Positions 1-21,000 of a DNA stretch of 64,000 nt are shown here, in pieces. The notes below the pieces were generated by a model. The model did not search any database. It was not told the origin of the DNA and saw only the letters and a list, made by a program, of their open reading frames with translations. The position numbers and the translations under genes are program-made. Source of the DNA: Actinokineospora sp. NBRC 105648 (lineage in GTDB: Bacteria; Actinomycetota; Actinomycetes; Mycobacteriales; Pseudonocardiaceae). The stretch spans positions 51,205 through 115,204 of the forward strand of contig NZ_BSTR01000025.1 of the NCBI RefSeq assembly GCF_030269645.1, written 5' to 3'. Position 1 is the first letter of the stretch, and each line of letters begins with the position of its first letter.

Positions 1-6000
<6,000 letters not shown>

Positions 6001-6004
<4 letters not shown>

Positions 6005-9000
6005 GAGCTCCACTCCGAATCGAACTCGTCGAGCTCGTCTTGGGACAGGTCAGCGAAGGTGAGGTCCGAGGGGGTGTGGCCACCCGCGCCCGCCTCGGCG
6101 TGCCGGGCCAGCGCCCGCAGCGCGTCGAACCAGGCGTGCGCCAGCTCGCGGGCGTCGGGCTCGGCGACGACCGCGCCGCCCCAGGCCCAGGTGGCCGAGA
6201 GCCGCGGCCCGTCGGGACCGTCGAGGGTGATGGCGTTGACCTGCAGGGCGTGCGAGATGGGCAGCTCGGGGTCGACGGCGCCGCCGAGCCCGGTCCCGGC
6301 CCAGTCGCCGTGCTGCTCGGCCCCGATGTCGAACCGGCCCAGGTAGTTGACCAGGACGTCCCTCGGCGGCAGGTCGTGGTCGCCGAGGCCGAAACCGATG
6401 CCGTTGTCCGGGATAGCGCGCAGGTGCTCCTTGACCCGCTTGACCGCCTCGCCCGCCGCGTGGCCGCCGGTCAGCGCGTCTGCCACGTCGATGCTGTGCA
6501 GGTCGAGGCGGACCGGGTAGACGGTGGTGAACCAGCCGACCGTTCGGGACAGCTCCGTCCCCGGCACGGCTTGCTCTTCGCGGCCGTGACCCTCGACGTC
6601 GACCACCCGGGCGAGATTGCCCCGCGTGTGCGCGATGGCGAGCGCCAGTCCGGCCAAGAGGACGTCGTTGACGGTGCCGTGGAAGAGGTCCGGCAACGTG
6701 GTGAGCAGCGGCAGGGTTTCCTCGGTGGTGAGCTCCAGCTTGAACTCCCGTCCGGTGTGGACGGTGTCGGCACCGGTGATCGGGCGGCTCGCGAGGACCT
6801 GCCCGGTGCAGTCGGCGAGGCTCCGCCAGTGCTCGCCATCGGGGTTGGAGGCACGCAAACCAATGGCCCACTGGCGGAAGGAGGTGCCGATGGGGTCGAG
6901 CGGCTCGCCCCGGTATGCCTTGACCAGGTCCGGTTCCAGCACTCGCCAGGACACCCCGTCGACCACGAGGTGGTGGGCGACAAGCAGCACCTTGCCCTGG
7001 CCGCCGGCGCGGTCGAGCCACACCACCCGCAGCATGACGCCCTTCCGCGGGTCCAACTCATCGGCTACCGCCGACGCCAGTTCCTCGTCGGTCCGCCCGG
7101 TCGCGTCGATTCTCGACACGTCCGGCGCAGTGGCGTGCTCGGGGACTTCGAGCCCTTCGTCAGTGAGCCGCGCGCGCAGGATGTGGTGCGTGTCAAGCAA
7201 TGCGGTGACGGCCTGCTCCAGTTTGGCGAGGTCCAGGTCCTTGGGTGCGTTCAACAACCGGGCCTGTGCGAACTTCGCGATCGGCCCGCCGCGGCGCAAC
7301 GTGTCCCGCATGATCGGCGTGAACGGCACCAGCCCGATGCTCGCCCCCACCTCCTCGACCGCGGCCACCGCGTCGACCTCGACGACCAGCGCCAGGCCGG
7401 CGACCGTGCGCCGCTCGAACACATCTCGCGAGGAGAACCGCAATCCCGCCGCACGAGCGCGGGCCACCAGTTGGATGGACACGATGCTGTCACCGCCGAG
7501 GGTGAAGAAGTCGTCGTCGACCCCGACGTTGGGGAGCCCGAGCACCGCCGCGACCAGTTCGGCCAGGGTTCGCTCCACATCGGACTCCGCCGCGCGGTCG
7601 CCGACCAAGGCAGCGAAGTCCGGGTCCGGCAACGCCTTTCGATCGGTCTTGCCGCTCGGGGTGAGCGGGATCTGCTCCAGCGTCACGAACGCCGAGGGCA
7701 CCATGTGCTCCGGCAGCACGCGTCGCAGCGCCTCTCGGACGTCGTCGTGCTCGGCGTGGTTGCGGTTGGCGTGGTTGCGGTTGGCGTGATCGTGGTCGGC
7801 GCTGCCGACCAGGTAGCCGATGAGCCGGTCATCCCGGACCACGACGACCGCCCGCTCCACACCGTCCACTGCGGACAGTGCGGCCTCGATCTCGCCCAAC
7901 TCGATCCGGAAGCCGCGCAGCTTCACCTGCTCGTCCGCCCGGCCGAGGTAGTCCACCGAACCATCGGGGTGCCAACGCGCGACATCCCCCGTGCGATAAA
8001 GCCGCTGCCCCTTGTTGAACGGGTCGGCCACAAACCGCTCAGCGGTCAGACCCGGCCGATTGAGATATCCCCGAGCAAGCTGGACGCCCGCGAGGTAAAG
8101 CTCACCAGCACCACCGACCGGCACGGGCCGCAGGAATCCATCGAGCACATACAGCCGCGTATTCCACACCGGCCGCCCAATAGACACCCGACCAACATCG
8201 ACCCGCGTCGCAGTCACATCGACAGAGGCTTCAGTGGGTCCGTACAGGTTATGCAACTCAGCACCCGAGACAGCGACAAACTCGTCCCTGAGGTCGTCGG
8301 GCAGCGCCTCCCCAGAACACAGCACACGCCGAAGTCCCTTGGCCTGCAACGCGACTGGCACGAACGCGCGCAGCATCGAAGGCACGAAATGCACCGTGGT
8401 GACACTGTGCCGCTCAATCACCTCAGCCAAATACGCAGGATCCCGATGCCCACCCGGCTTGGCCACCACAAGAGTCGCCCCAACCACCAACGGCCAGAAA
8501 AACTCCCACACCGACACATCAAAACTCGCCGGAGTCTTCTGCAGAACCCGCTCACCCCGAGCAAGCCCATACTCACCCTGCATCCACAACAACCGGTTAA
8601 CAATCCCCGACTGCCCCACCACAACACCCTTGGGCCGCCCCGTCGACCCCGACGTATAAATCACATACGCCGCACCACCCCCCGACTCACCCCCTACACC
8701 AACCCATCCTCTCCCGCCATCCCCACCACTCCCACCATCCAGCCAGCTCCCGCCGTCCACACCACTTCCAAGATCATCCCCCACCCCCAGGGCAGCCCCC
8801 GCCCTCCCAGGGGGGCGGCCCACTTCCAGCTTACTAGCCGCGCCCGGCGCAGCGAAAGCCCCGCCTGTCAACCCTGTGGACAACTCGCCCTGTGGATAAC
8901 CAAAAGCACGATCGCCGACCCCGGGTCCATCATGGTCAGACCAACCGGAAAGGGCCACCCCATGATCATCCACAAGCACCGTCGCGCAGTCCTGAGCAGA

Positions 9001-12000
9001 CCCGGCGACCACCACCACCGGCCGCGCGTCGGCGATCATCATCGCGAGCCGCTCGGCCGGGTATTCCGGATCCAGCGGCAAATAGGCCGCACCGGCCCGC
9101 TGCACGGCCAGCAACGCCACGACCAACGCGGCCGACCGCTCCAGCGACACGCCGACGATCGTCCCCGCGACCACCCCGTGTTCCCGCAGCACCAACGCCA
9201 GAGCGTCCACCCGCGCGGCCAACTCCCGATAGGACAACGAGGCCCCACCGTCGACCACCAAAGCCACACCATCCGGGTCCGCGGCCGCCCGTGCGGCGAA
9301 CAGCGCCGGAATGGTCGTCGCGGGCAGTTCCACAGCAGCGCCCTGCCAACCGCGCACCACAAGATCGCGCTCGGCCGCGGGCAACAGGTCGACCGCGTGC
9401 ACCGGCCGCCCCAGATCGTCGGCGATCGTCTCCAACGCACGCGCGACCCGCCGCAGCAGGGCGTTCGCGGCATCAGCGCCGACCACATCCGGCCGGAAGC
9501 GCAACGTCAGCGTGGTCGAAGCCCCCGGCAACACGAGAAGGGTCAACGGGTAGTGCGTGGCGTCGCGACCGACGACCTCGGTCACGACCAGCCCCGCCGC
9601 GGACTCGGCGCGCGCCAACGCCTCCGAGTCCACCGGGTAGCTCTCGAACACGGTCAACGTGTCGAACAGCTCCCCGATCCCGACCACGCGCTGGATGTCG
9701 GCAAGCCCGACGTGCTGGTGGTCCAACAGCGCCGACTGTTCGCGGTGCAGTCGGGCCAGCAGCTCGCCCAACGGCTCGGCCGGGTCGAGCCGCACCCGCA
9801 CGGGCACGGTGTTGATGAACAGACCGACCATCGACTCCGCGCCCGCCACCGACCCGTCGCGCCCGGACACGGTCGCGCCGAACACGACGTCGCGGCGGCC
9901 GGTCCACTGCGACAGCACCAAGCCCCACGCCGCCTGCACGGCCGCGTTCACCGTGACCCCGACCCGCCGCACCGCCGCGGTGAGTCGAGCGGTCACCTCA
10001 GCAGGGAGGTCGATATCCAGCTGCTCCGGTAGCACCCCCGCGCGTGCCGCGTCCGGCGCGACGATCGTCGGCTCGTCGAGTCCGGCGAGCGCGGTCCGCC
10101 ACGCAGTCTCCGCGGCGGCGCCGTCTCGCGTCGCCAGGTCGGCGAGGTGCGAGCGGTAGGGGGGAACAGCGGGCAGCGAGTCACCTGCGTACAACGCGAA
10201 CAGCTCACGGGCCAGCAGCGGTGTCGACCAGCCGTCCAGGATGGCGTGGTGGTTGGTCAGCACCAGCCGCGAGGTGTCCGGGCCGAGTCGGATGAGCAGG
10301 AACCGCAGCAGCGGACCGGCGGCCAGGTCGAACCTGGTGGCCCGCTCGGCGTCGACGAGGCGCGCGGTCTCGGTCTCGTCGGCCGTCACCTGCCGCCACG
10401 GCACCGTGGTCCGGCGGGCGATGACCTGCGCCACCGTGCCGGACGCCAGCGCCGGGAACGACGCTCGCAGCGTGTCGTGCCGGTCCACCAGGGCCTGCGC
10501 CGCGGCGCGCAGCCGTGCGCCGTCGACCTCGCCGGTCAGCGAGAGCACCTGCTGCGTGGTGTAGACGTCCACTGTGGACTCGTCGAACCGGGACAGGAAC
10601 AGCAGACCGGCCTGCAACGGCGTGGTCGGCCACACATCGGCCACGTCCGGGTGCCGCGCGTCGACCTCGTCCACCTCGTCCTGGGTGAGTCCGGCCAGCG
10701 GCCAGTCCGACGGCGAGTGGCCGCCGACCGGTCGCTGGGCGAGCTCGCCCAGGGCGGCGGCCCAGCGGTCCGCCAGCCCCCGGACCGTGGCGTCGGCCAC
10801 CGCGCCGACCCAGGCCCAGTGGGCCACGAGCACCGGACCGTCGGCACCCTCCTCGACGAGGACGTTCACCGCGATCGGGTGCCCCACCGGCAGGTCCAGG
10901 TCCGCGCCGCCCGCCAGCGTCGCGGCCTCGGGTGCACCCGCCCACTCACCGGACTCGCCCACGCCGATGCGGCCGAGGTAGTTGAACAGCACGTCCCGCC
11001 GGGGCGCCGCGATGTCCAGCAGCCCGAATCCGAGCCCGTCCCCCGGTACCGCGCGCACGGCGTCCTTGACCCGCTTGAGGGTCGCGCTGACGTCGGCACC
11101 GAGCTCGAGCCGGACGGGGTGGATCTCGGTGAACCAGCCCACCGTGTCGGTCGGGTCGAGCCCGGCGACCTCCGCACGCCCATGCCCCTCCACGTCGACC
11201 ACGAGGGTCTCCCCGGCGGCCCAGGCCAGCCCGGCCAGCAGGACCTCCGTGGCGCCGGTGTGGAACAGCGCGGGCAACCCGGTGATCAACCGCTGGGCGT
11301 CCGGGATCCGCACCGTCAGCGATTGCCCCAACCCGACTGTGTCCGTGGTCGGGTCCAGGGCCCGCGTGCTCAGCGAAGCCCCGGGGAGCACGATCCGCTC
11401 CCACGCCTCCCGCTCCACCTCCAGGTCGGCAGCACGCGCACGAGTGGCCGTGGCCCAACCGCGGAACGACACAGCAGCGGGCTCCAGTCGCTCCCCGCGC
11501 GTGGCCGAGGCCAGCGCAGGGATCAGGACCCGCCACGAGACCCCGTCAATCACGAAGTGGTGAGCCACCACCAGCAACCGTCCGGGTTCGCCGGGCCCGC
11601 GGTCGAACCAAACAACCTGGAGCACGCGCCCCACCGCCGGGTCCAGCGCCGCGACGGCCGCTTCGGCCGCGACCGCCAACCGGTCTGTCCACTGCGGACC
11701 GTAGACACCGGCGGCATCCACCCTGGTCACCACGTCCGCCGCAGGTTCGGCACCGACGACCAGCGAGTCGCCGGTGAACCGCGCCCTCAGCACCGGGTGC
11801 GCCGCCACGACCGCGTCCACCGCGGCGACGAGCCGGTCAAGGGTCAACTCCGCCGGACTGGTCACCAACCGCGACTGGTGGAACCGGTTGATCGGTCCGC
11901 CTCGACTGACCAGTTCACGCATGACGGGCGTCAACGGGATCACGCCCACCGCCGAGTCGTCAGTCCGCCGCACGGCGACGCCGAACTCGGCCACCCGGGC

Positions 12001-15000
12001 CATCTCGGCGACCGTGCGCGCCTCAAAGACCTGTCGGGTGGTCAAGCGGATCTCCGCGGCCCGAGCGCGCGCGACCAGCTGCATTGACACGATGCTGTCG
12101 CCACCGAGGGTGAAGAAGTCGTCGTCCGCACCCACCTCGGGCAGGCCCAACACCGCGGCGACCAGACTGGCCAGTGCGGCTTCAGCGGCGTCCCGGGGCG
12201 CCCTGGTGATCACCACAGCGCGATCCGGTTCGGGCAGTGCCGCGCGGTCCACCTTGCCGTTCACCGTGGTGGGCAGGGAATCCAGCAGCACGAACGCCGA
12301 CGGCACCATGTACTCCGGCAGCGCGCTCTTCGCCCACCCGGCCAACTCGTCGACAGACAGCGCCTGCTCCGGCACGACATAGGCCGCCAGGTACGGCGCG
12401 GGCGACTTGCGCACCGTGACCACGGCCCGCCGCACAGCCGGGTGGGCCGACAGCGCGGACTCGACCTCTTCCAGCTCCAGCCGCATGCCGCGGATCTTGA
12501 CCTGGTTGTCCGCCCGTCCGACGAAGTCCAGCGACCCGTCGGCGTTCCACCGCGCCAGGTCGCCGGTGCGGTAGAGGCGGGCCCCGGCCGGACCGTACGG
12601 GTCAGCCACGAACCGCGCCGCCGTCAGCCCAGGGGCACCGACGTATCCGCGCCCGAGGAGGTAACCCCCCGCGTAGAGCTCGCCCGTGCGCCCCACCGGC
12701 ACCGGCCGCATGTGCGGGTCGAGCACGTAGAGGCGGGTGTTGGGGTTCGGTTTGCCGATGGAGGTGGCGATCCGCTCCGCGGTGTCCCGGTAGACCACGT
12801 GGGACACGCCGATGGTCGCCTCGGCTGGGCCGTAACCGTGGTACATCGTCGTATCGAGCCGGTCGCGGAACCGGTCGAACAGATCGGGCGTGAGGACCTC
12901 GCCGCCACACCACACGTGCCGCAGCCCAGCCAGTGCGGCGGGTTCGGTTGCCACGGCCAACAGGGCGTCCAACATGGACGAGGGCAGGTAGACGAAGGTG
13001 ACCCGCTCCCGGTCGATGACGTCGAGCAGGTAGTTCGGATCCCGCTCACCACCGGCCTTGGCCACCACGACCCGCCCACCCGCGACCAGCGGCAGGAAGA
13101 TCTCGTTGACCGAGATGTCAAACGCCAACGGCGCCTTGAACAGGGTCGCGTCGTCCGCCCCGAACCCGAGCAGCCCCACCTGCCACGACAACCGCGCGCA
13201 GATGGCCTCGTGCCGGATCATCGCGCCCTTCGGCACCCCGGTCGACCCCGACGTGAAGATCACATACGCCAACCCAGCCCCATCGACGGCATCCACCCCG
13301 CCGACCAGACCTCCCGCGAACTCGTCCCCCCAGCCACCCGAGTCCCCAACCTCACGCGCCAGACCACCCAGGGCCCCGCCAACCTGCCTCGCCGGGCCAA
13401 CCAAGTCCCCCGCGAACTCATCCGCCGAGCCAACCGACCCGGGGCCGACTTCACCCGTCCGAGCGACCGAGTTGTCCACAGGCAAGATCGAGATCTCCCC
13501 ATCCCCCGCCCCACCCCGGTAAACTGGGTGCGGGGCCGCCCCCCTGGGAGGGCGGGGGTTTGTCTGGGGCGGGTTTGCCTGGGGCTGGGTTGGTGTTGAC
13601 AGCGGGGCGTAGGACCAGTTTTCCAGGTCTACGGGCAAAGTGGGGATCGACAGCGGCACGGGGTTGGGGCCGGTGATGGCCACGGTGGCCCGGGCGTCGG
13701 CGGTCACGCGGTCTCGGCGGTCGGCGGGCCAGGTGGGGTCGACCGGCACGAACGCGCCGCCCGCGCGCAGGACGGCCACCAGGGCGACGACCATCTCGGC
13801 GGAGCGGGGCAGGGCGATGCCCACTGTCCTCTCTGGACCGATGCCGGTCGCGCGCAGGTGGTCGGCCAGCGCGGCGGTGTGGCGGTCGAGTTCGCCGTAG
13901 GTGAGGGAACGCGCGCCGTCGACGACGGCGATGGACTCGGGGGTGGCGGCCATCCGGGTGGTCAGCATCTCGGCCAGGGTCCGGGACACCTCGGGTTCGG
14001 CGGTGTCGTTGAACCCACGCAGGACCAGCTCGCGTTCGGTGTCGGTGAGCACGTCGATCGTGCCGACCACCCGGTCACCCGCGAAGGCGTCGAGGACGGT
14101 CGCCAGCCTGCGGGCCAGGTCGGCGGCCAGGTCGCGGGTTCCGGGCTGGTGCCGCAGGCGCAGATCCCCGCCCGGGTGGGCGACCAGGGCCACGGGGTAG
14201 TGCGTGGCGTCGTGGCCCTCCACCGCGGTGACCCGGAAACTGGCGTCGGCGGTGCGGGAGTCGATCGGGTAGCTCTCGAAGACGACGAGCGTGTCGAACA
14301 GCTCCCCGATGCCCGCCACGCGCTGGATGTCGGCCAGTCCGACGTCTTGGTGGTCGAGCAGCGCCGCCTGCTCGCTCTGCAGCCGGGTGAGGAAGGCGCC
14401 GGTCGGCTCGGCGGGGTTGAACCGCACGCGCACCGGGACGGTGTTGATGAACAAGCCCACCATGTCCGCGATCCCGGGGACCTTGGGCGAGCGCCCGGAC
14501 ACCGTGGCCCCGAAGACCACGTCGTCGCGACCGAGCACGCGCGCCAGCACCAACCCCCACGCCGCTTGCACGAGCGTGTTGACCGTGACCCGACGCGCAC
14601 GTGCGATCTCGGCGAGGTCCGCGGTGACCGGCACGGTGACCTCGTCGGGGACCCCAGCGACGGCCGTGTCGGGAGCCAGCAAAGTCGGTTCGGTGAGGCC
14701 GTCGAGGGCTTCCGCCCACACCGCGGTGTCCGGAACCGGCAGTGCGGCGAGGTAGTCCCGGTAGGGGCGCACGGGCGGGAGCTCCACACCCGCGTAGAGC
14801 GCGATGAGGTCCCGCACCAGCAGCGGCCCCGACCACCCGTCGAGCACGATGTGGTGACTGGTGATCACCAACCGCTGGGCGCCGGGCGTGCGAACCAGCG
14901 CGAACCGCACCAGCGGCGGCGCCCCGACATCGAATCGCCGAGCGCGGTCCTCGGCGAGGAATCCGGCCCAGTCCCCCGTCTCCACCAGCCGCAACGGCAC

Positions 15001-18000
15001 CCAGGACGCCGTTCCACTTGTCCACAGGCTTGATCCACTACCCCCGTTCTGTCGGTCACCCCCGGTAGACTGGATCGGGGATGGCCCCCTGGGAGGGTGG
15101 GCCTGTGGGGTGGGGGTTTGCGGAGTGGGGGTTTGCGGAGTGGGGCCCTGCGGGGTGGAGGCCTGTGGGGTGGCTGGCTGGACGGTCGGGGTCTGAGGGG
15201 TGGACTGCTCCAGGGTGTAGATGCGCTCCGGGGTGGGGATCTGCTGCGGGGTCAGGTCCTGCTGGCCGGCCGGCCGCGGGGTGGGGGCGGTCGGCAGCGG
15301 CGTGACCACCTGGACGGGGGTGCCGGAGTCGCTGACCAGGAACGCGGTGCGCAGGTTGGCGTGGCGCTCCAGCAGGGCCGTGACGGCGCTGCCGAGTCGG
15401 TCGGGGTCGACCGTTCCCGCCAGGGTCAGGGCGAGTTGCACGACGTACACGTCGGAATCGTCCACTTCGGACAGGTAGAGCAGCCCGGCCTGCAGCGGCG
15501 ACAGTGGCCACACGTCGGTGAGCGACGGGTGCGCCGAGACGATGCCTGCCAGGTCGGCCGGATCCAGGTCGACCAGCGGGAAGTCCGACGGCGTGAGCTG
15601 TGGCGGCTGCTCGACCAAGCCCGCCAATGCGCTCGCCCAGGACGCGGCCAGTTCCGGGACGTCGAGCGACCCGCAAGCGTCCGGCGCGTAGGTCCACTCG
15701 GCGACCAAGGTGGGGCCGTCGGGGCGGTCCTCGACCGCGCAGTTGAGGGTGACGGCGTGGCTCACCGGGAGCTCAGGATCGCTCCCGCCGCCGATGGCGT
15801 TGCCGTCGGCGACCGGGGCCCACGGCCGGTCCTCGACGCTGAACCGGCCCAGGTAGTTGACCAGGACCTCCCCGACGTCCCTCGTCGGCAGCCACCCGTG
15901 GCCGATGCCGTTGTCCGGCACGGCGCGCACGTGCTCCTTCACCGCGGCCAGCGAAGGCTCCAGCCGCAGCGGGTGAACCGTAGTGAACCATCCCACAGTG
16001 CGGGTGAGGTCGGCGCCCGGGACAACCTTCTCCTCGCGACCATGCCCTTCGACGTCCACCCGCACGGGTCCGCCCGCGGCGACGGCCAACGCGGTCAGCA
16101 CTGCCTCCCGCACACCAGCGCGGTGCCGTTGCGGCAGTTCAGTCAGCAGCGCACGGGTCGTGGCAACATCGACCACTACCCGTTCCATGCGCGTCGCCCC
16201 CAAGACGTCGCGGGTGGGATCTACCGGCACGGTCCCCCACGGCCGCACGGGTTGAGCGAGCAAATCAGCCCAGAAATCACCGTCCGCCCATCGCGTGGTC
16301 GACAGCTCTTCGGCCCACACGCGGAACGGCGTCGTCTCCGGCGCCAGCTCCCCAACCCGGGCGTCAGCCAGATCCGCCGCCAGCACCCGCCAAGACACGC
16401 CGTCCACGGCGAGGTGGTGCGCGGCGATCAGCAGCCTGCCGACGCCGTCCCACCGCAGCGCGACCATCCGACCGTCTTCCGGGTCGAGCGCGTCCACCGC
16501 CTCCTCGACGGACAGCTCGCCGACCCGCAGCACGTCCGACGCCCGCAACGACGGCGGCACGTGCAGTCCGTCAGAGCCAAGACGCGCGCGCAACATCCCG
16601 TGTGTGTCGAGAACACGTTGCACGGCAACGAAGAGCTCGTCCGCAGTCAGGTCAGCGGGAGTCGCCAACACGACCGTCTGCGCGAACTTGCGCACGGGTC
16701 CGCCCCGCGCGAGGAAGTCGCGCATGACGGGCGTGAACGGCGACACCCCTACCGCCGAACCGACCAACGTCGGACGGGAGTCGTCCTCTAGCAGCGCGAG
16801 AGCTGCGACGGTGCGCTGCTCGAACACGTCCCGCGGTCCGATACCGAAACCTGCCGCGCGCGCTGCCGTGACCAACTGGATAGACAGGATGCTGTCCCCG
16901 CCGAGGGCGAAGAAGTCGTCGTCAACACCAACCGATGGCAACCCAAGGACCGCAGCGAACACCCCTGCGAGTGCAGTCTCAGCGGGTGTACGCGGCTGAC
17001 TTGACGATGTCTGCGCCGCAAAGTCTGGTGCAGGTAGCGCTGCCCGATTCACCTTGCCGTTAGCCGTAAGAGGCAGCTCAGCCAGCGCCACTACCGCGCC
17101 CGGCACAGCCTGCTCCGGCAACCGCGCCGAAACGGCCGCGCGCAGCGCGGACACATCCAGGTCCGCGGGTGTCACATAGCCAACGAGTCTGCCTTCGCGG
17201 AGCACGACCACGGCCGCACGCACACCAGGAACCGCGGACAGCGCTGCCTCGACCTCGCCGAGTTCCACCCGGAAACCGCGCACCTTGACCTGGTCGTCAG
17301 CACGCCCGACGAAACGCAGCGCCCCATCCCGAGTGCGCCGCACCAGGTCGCCGGTGCGATAGATACGTCCCGGCCCGAACGGATTGGCCACGAAACGGCA
17401 AGCGGTAAGGGAAGGACGACCGCGATAGCCCCGCGCGACCTGCGCCCCACCCACATAGAGCTCTCCCACGACACCCGTCGGCGCCGGGCGCAACTGCACG
17501 TCCAGCACGAACGCGGTCGTTCCCGCTACCGGATCCCCCAGCGTGGGTTGAGAACCATTGATCTCGGCCATGGTGACCATGACGGTCGTCTCGGTGGGAC
17601 CGTAGAAGTTGAAGGCATGCACGTCCGCGGCGGACAACCGCTCCCACAGCGCGGCGGGAACAGCCTCACCGCCCATCGCGACACCGCGGACTTGGTAGCC
17701 CAAGAGGCCCTCGTCGACCAGCATCGCGATCGTGGCGGGCGTGGCCTCCACGAAGGTGATCCCGCGCTCGACGACGACGGCTCGGAACGCCGCCGGGTCC
17801 GCGTATTCCTCACGGGTGAGCAGGTGCAGCTGGTGCCCGTCAAGCAGCCACAGCAGCGCCTGCCACGAGGCGTCGAAGGCGAAGGAGAACCCGTGCGCCA
17901 CGCGGGCGCGGCCCACCGGCGTGAACACGGCGGCCCGGTTGGCGTGGAAGAGCGTGGCGATCTGCCGGTGCGCGACCGTCACGCCCTTGGGCTCACCGGT

Positions 18001-21000
18001 GGAACCGGAGGTGTAGATGACGTAGGCGGCGGAGTCCGGATCGGGGTGTCGCGGCAGGTCCGCGGTGGCCGAGGCGATCGCCGGGTCGTCCGGCCGCAGC
18101 ATCGGGATGTCCGCCTCGAGACTATCGGTGATCAGCAAAGCGGGTGCGGCGTCGGCCAACACGTGGTCCAGCCGGGCGCGCGGGTAGTCGGGGTCCAGCG
18201 GGAGGTAGACCGCTCCCGCCTCGAGCACGGCGAACAGCGCGACGACGAGGTCGACCGTGCGCGGCAACGCCACGGCCACGACGGTCTCCGGCCGCACGCC
18301 GAGCTCGACCAGGTGGCGGGCCAGCGCCCGCACCCGCGACCCGAGCTGGGCGAAGGTCAACGTCTGGTCGGCCACCACGGCGACCTCGTCCGGACGGGCC
18401 CGGACCTGGAGGTCGAGCAGCTCGGGGATGGTAGCCGGGTCGACCGCCACCGGCACCGCCTCGACCGGCCACGCGCGCTCGGCCGCGGTGCGGACGTCCA
18501 CAGTGGATAGTCTGATGCCCGGGTCGGCGGCGGCGGTGTCCAACAGCCGGATCAGGCGGCTGGCCAGGTCGGCCGCGGTGGCCTCGTCGAACAGCTGGGT
18601 GGCGTAGTCGACCGAGACGTCGATGCCGCCCTCGGCGCGCTCGGCCAGGGTGACGGTCAAATCGACCTTGGCGGTGGTGAGCCGTACCGGTTCCACCACG
18701 CCGTCGTGGCCGGGCAGACCGGGGCGCGCGGTGGGCGCGGTGCGGTGCACGAGCATCGTCTGGAACAGCGGGTTGCGGCCCAGCGCGCGCTCGGGCGCCA
18801 GCTCGTCCACGACCCGGTCGAACGGGACGTCCTGGTGGGCGTAAGCGGCCAGGTCGGTGCTGCGGACGCGGGCGAGCAGCTCGGCGAAGGTCGGGTCGCC
18901 CGAGGTCTCAGTACGCAGGACGACGGTGTTGACGAGGAAGCCGATGAGCCCGTCGAGCCGGTCGTCGGCCCGGCCGGCCACGGGCGCGCCGAGCACGACG
19001 TCGTGGCCAGCGCCCATGGCGGTGAGCAGCGCGGCGAGGGCGGCGTGACCGACCATGAACAACGTCGCGCCGGACCGGGTGGCCACCTCGGCGAGCGCGC
19101 GGTGGGTGTCCGGGGAGACCACCGCCGACACCCGGGCGCCGCGGTGGTCGGGCACGGCCGGACGTGACCGGTCGGTCGGCAGCGGGATCTCGGCGGGCGC
19201 CCCGTCGAGCGTGTGGCGCCAGTACGCGAGCTGCGCCTCGGCGAGGCCGTCGTCGAGCACCGCGCGCTGCCACACGGCGTAGTCGGCGTACTGCACGGCA
19301 AGCGGCGCGAACTCAGGCGCGGAGCCCGAGCGGCGAGCGGCGTAGGCGGTGCCCAGTTCCGACCACAGCGTCGCCTCGGACCACTCGTCGGCGGCCACGT
19401 GGTGCACCAGGACCAGCAGCACAGACGCGGTTTCGGTGATGAACAGCCAGGCCCGCACAGGGATGTCCGCGGCGAGGTCGAACGCGTGCTCGGCGGCCTC
19501 GGTCAGGTGCGCGGGCAACTCCGCCTCGGTCAACCGCACGACGTGCAGTTCGGGGAGCGCGGCGGTGATCTCCTGGTGGGTGTCGTGCAGGACGGTGCGC
19601 AGGCTCTCGTGCCGTGTCGCGAGATCCGCGAGAGCGGCGCGCAACGCCTCGACGTCGACCTGCCCGAAAAGCCGGGCGGTGAAAGGGATGTTGTAGGTGG
19701 GCGAGGGTCCTTCGACCTGGAAGGCGAACCACAACCGCTGCTGCGCGGCCGACAACGGCGCCAGTTCCGGGCGTGCCAGTTCACCGGGCGACAACCGGGT
19801 CGTGCGTGCGCCGCGGGTCCGGGCGGCGAGGTCGGCGACCGTCGGCGCGTCGAAGACGTCGCGCACCGACAGCTCCGCCCCGAGCGCGACCCTTGCCCGG
19901 TTGACCAGGCGGGTGGCGAGCAGGGAGTGTCCGCCCAGCGCGAAGAAGTCGTCGTGAACACCCACCTCGGGCACACCGAGCAACTCGACGAAGACCGCTG
20001 ACAGGAGTTCCTCGGCGGCATCCCGCGGCGCCACGAAGGACGCCCCAGTCTGCGACTGGGGGTCGGGAAGCGCTTTGCGGTCGGTCTTGCCGCTGGGGGT
20101 CAGCGGGATCTCGTCGAGCTCCACGACGACCGACGGCACGAGGTGCGCGGGCAGCACGCGGGCGAGGTCTTCGCGGACCCGCGAGCCGGACCCGCGCGGC
20201 ACCACGTAACCGACCAGCCGATCGTCCCGCACCGCGGCGACCGCGTGCGCGACCCCGTCCACAGCGGACAGCGCGGCCTCGACCTCACCCAGCTCGATCC
20301 GGAAGCCGCGCAGCTTCACCTGGTCGTCGGCGCGGCCCACGTATTCGACGACACCGTCCGGCGACCACAGTGCGAGGTCTCCGGTCCGGTAGAGCCGTTC
20401 GCCCGACCCGAACGGGTCAGCCACGAATCGCTCGGCCGTGAGCCCTGGTCGCTTGAGGTACCCCCAAGCCAGCTGGACGCCCGCGAGGTACAACTCCCCC
20501 ACTACCCCGATGGGGGCAGGCCGCAACTGTGCGTCGAGCACGTATACGCGCGTGTTCCACACCGGCCGTCCGATGGGGACCGTGGCGCGATCGGCCTGGA
20601 CCTGAACCGCGGTGACGTCGACCGACGCTTCCGTTGGCCCGTAGAGGTTGTGCAGCTCGGCATCCGACACCGCGAAGAACTCGTCCCGCAGGTCCGCGGG
20701 CAACGCCTCCCCCGAGCACAGAACCCGGCGCAGCGACCGGACCTCACGCACGGCCGGTTCAGCCACGAACGCGCGCAGCATCGACGGCACGAAATGCACC
20801 GTGCTAACCCCATGGCGCTCAATCACACCAGCCAGGTACGCAGGATCCCGATGCCCACCCGGCCGCGCCACAACAAGAGTCGCCCCAACCACCAACGGCC
20901 AGAAGAACTCCCACACCGACACATCAAAACTCGCCGGAGTCTTCTGCAGAACCCGCTCACCAGCAACGAGCCCATACTCACCCTGCATCCACAACAACCG

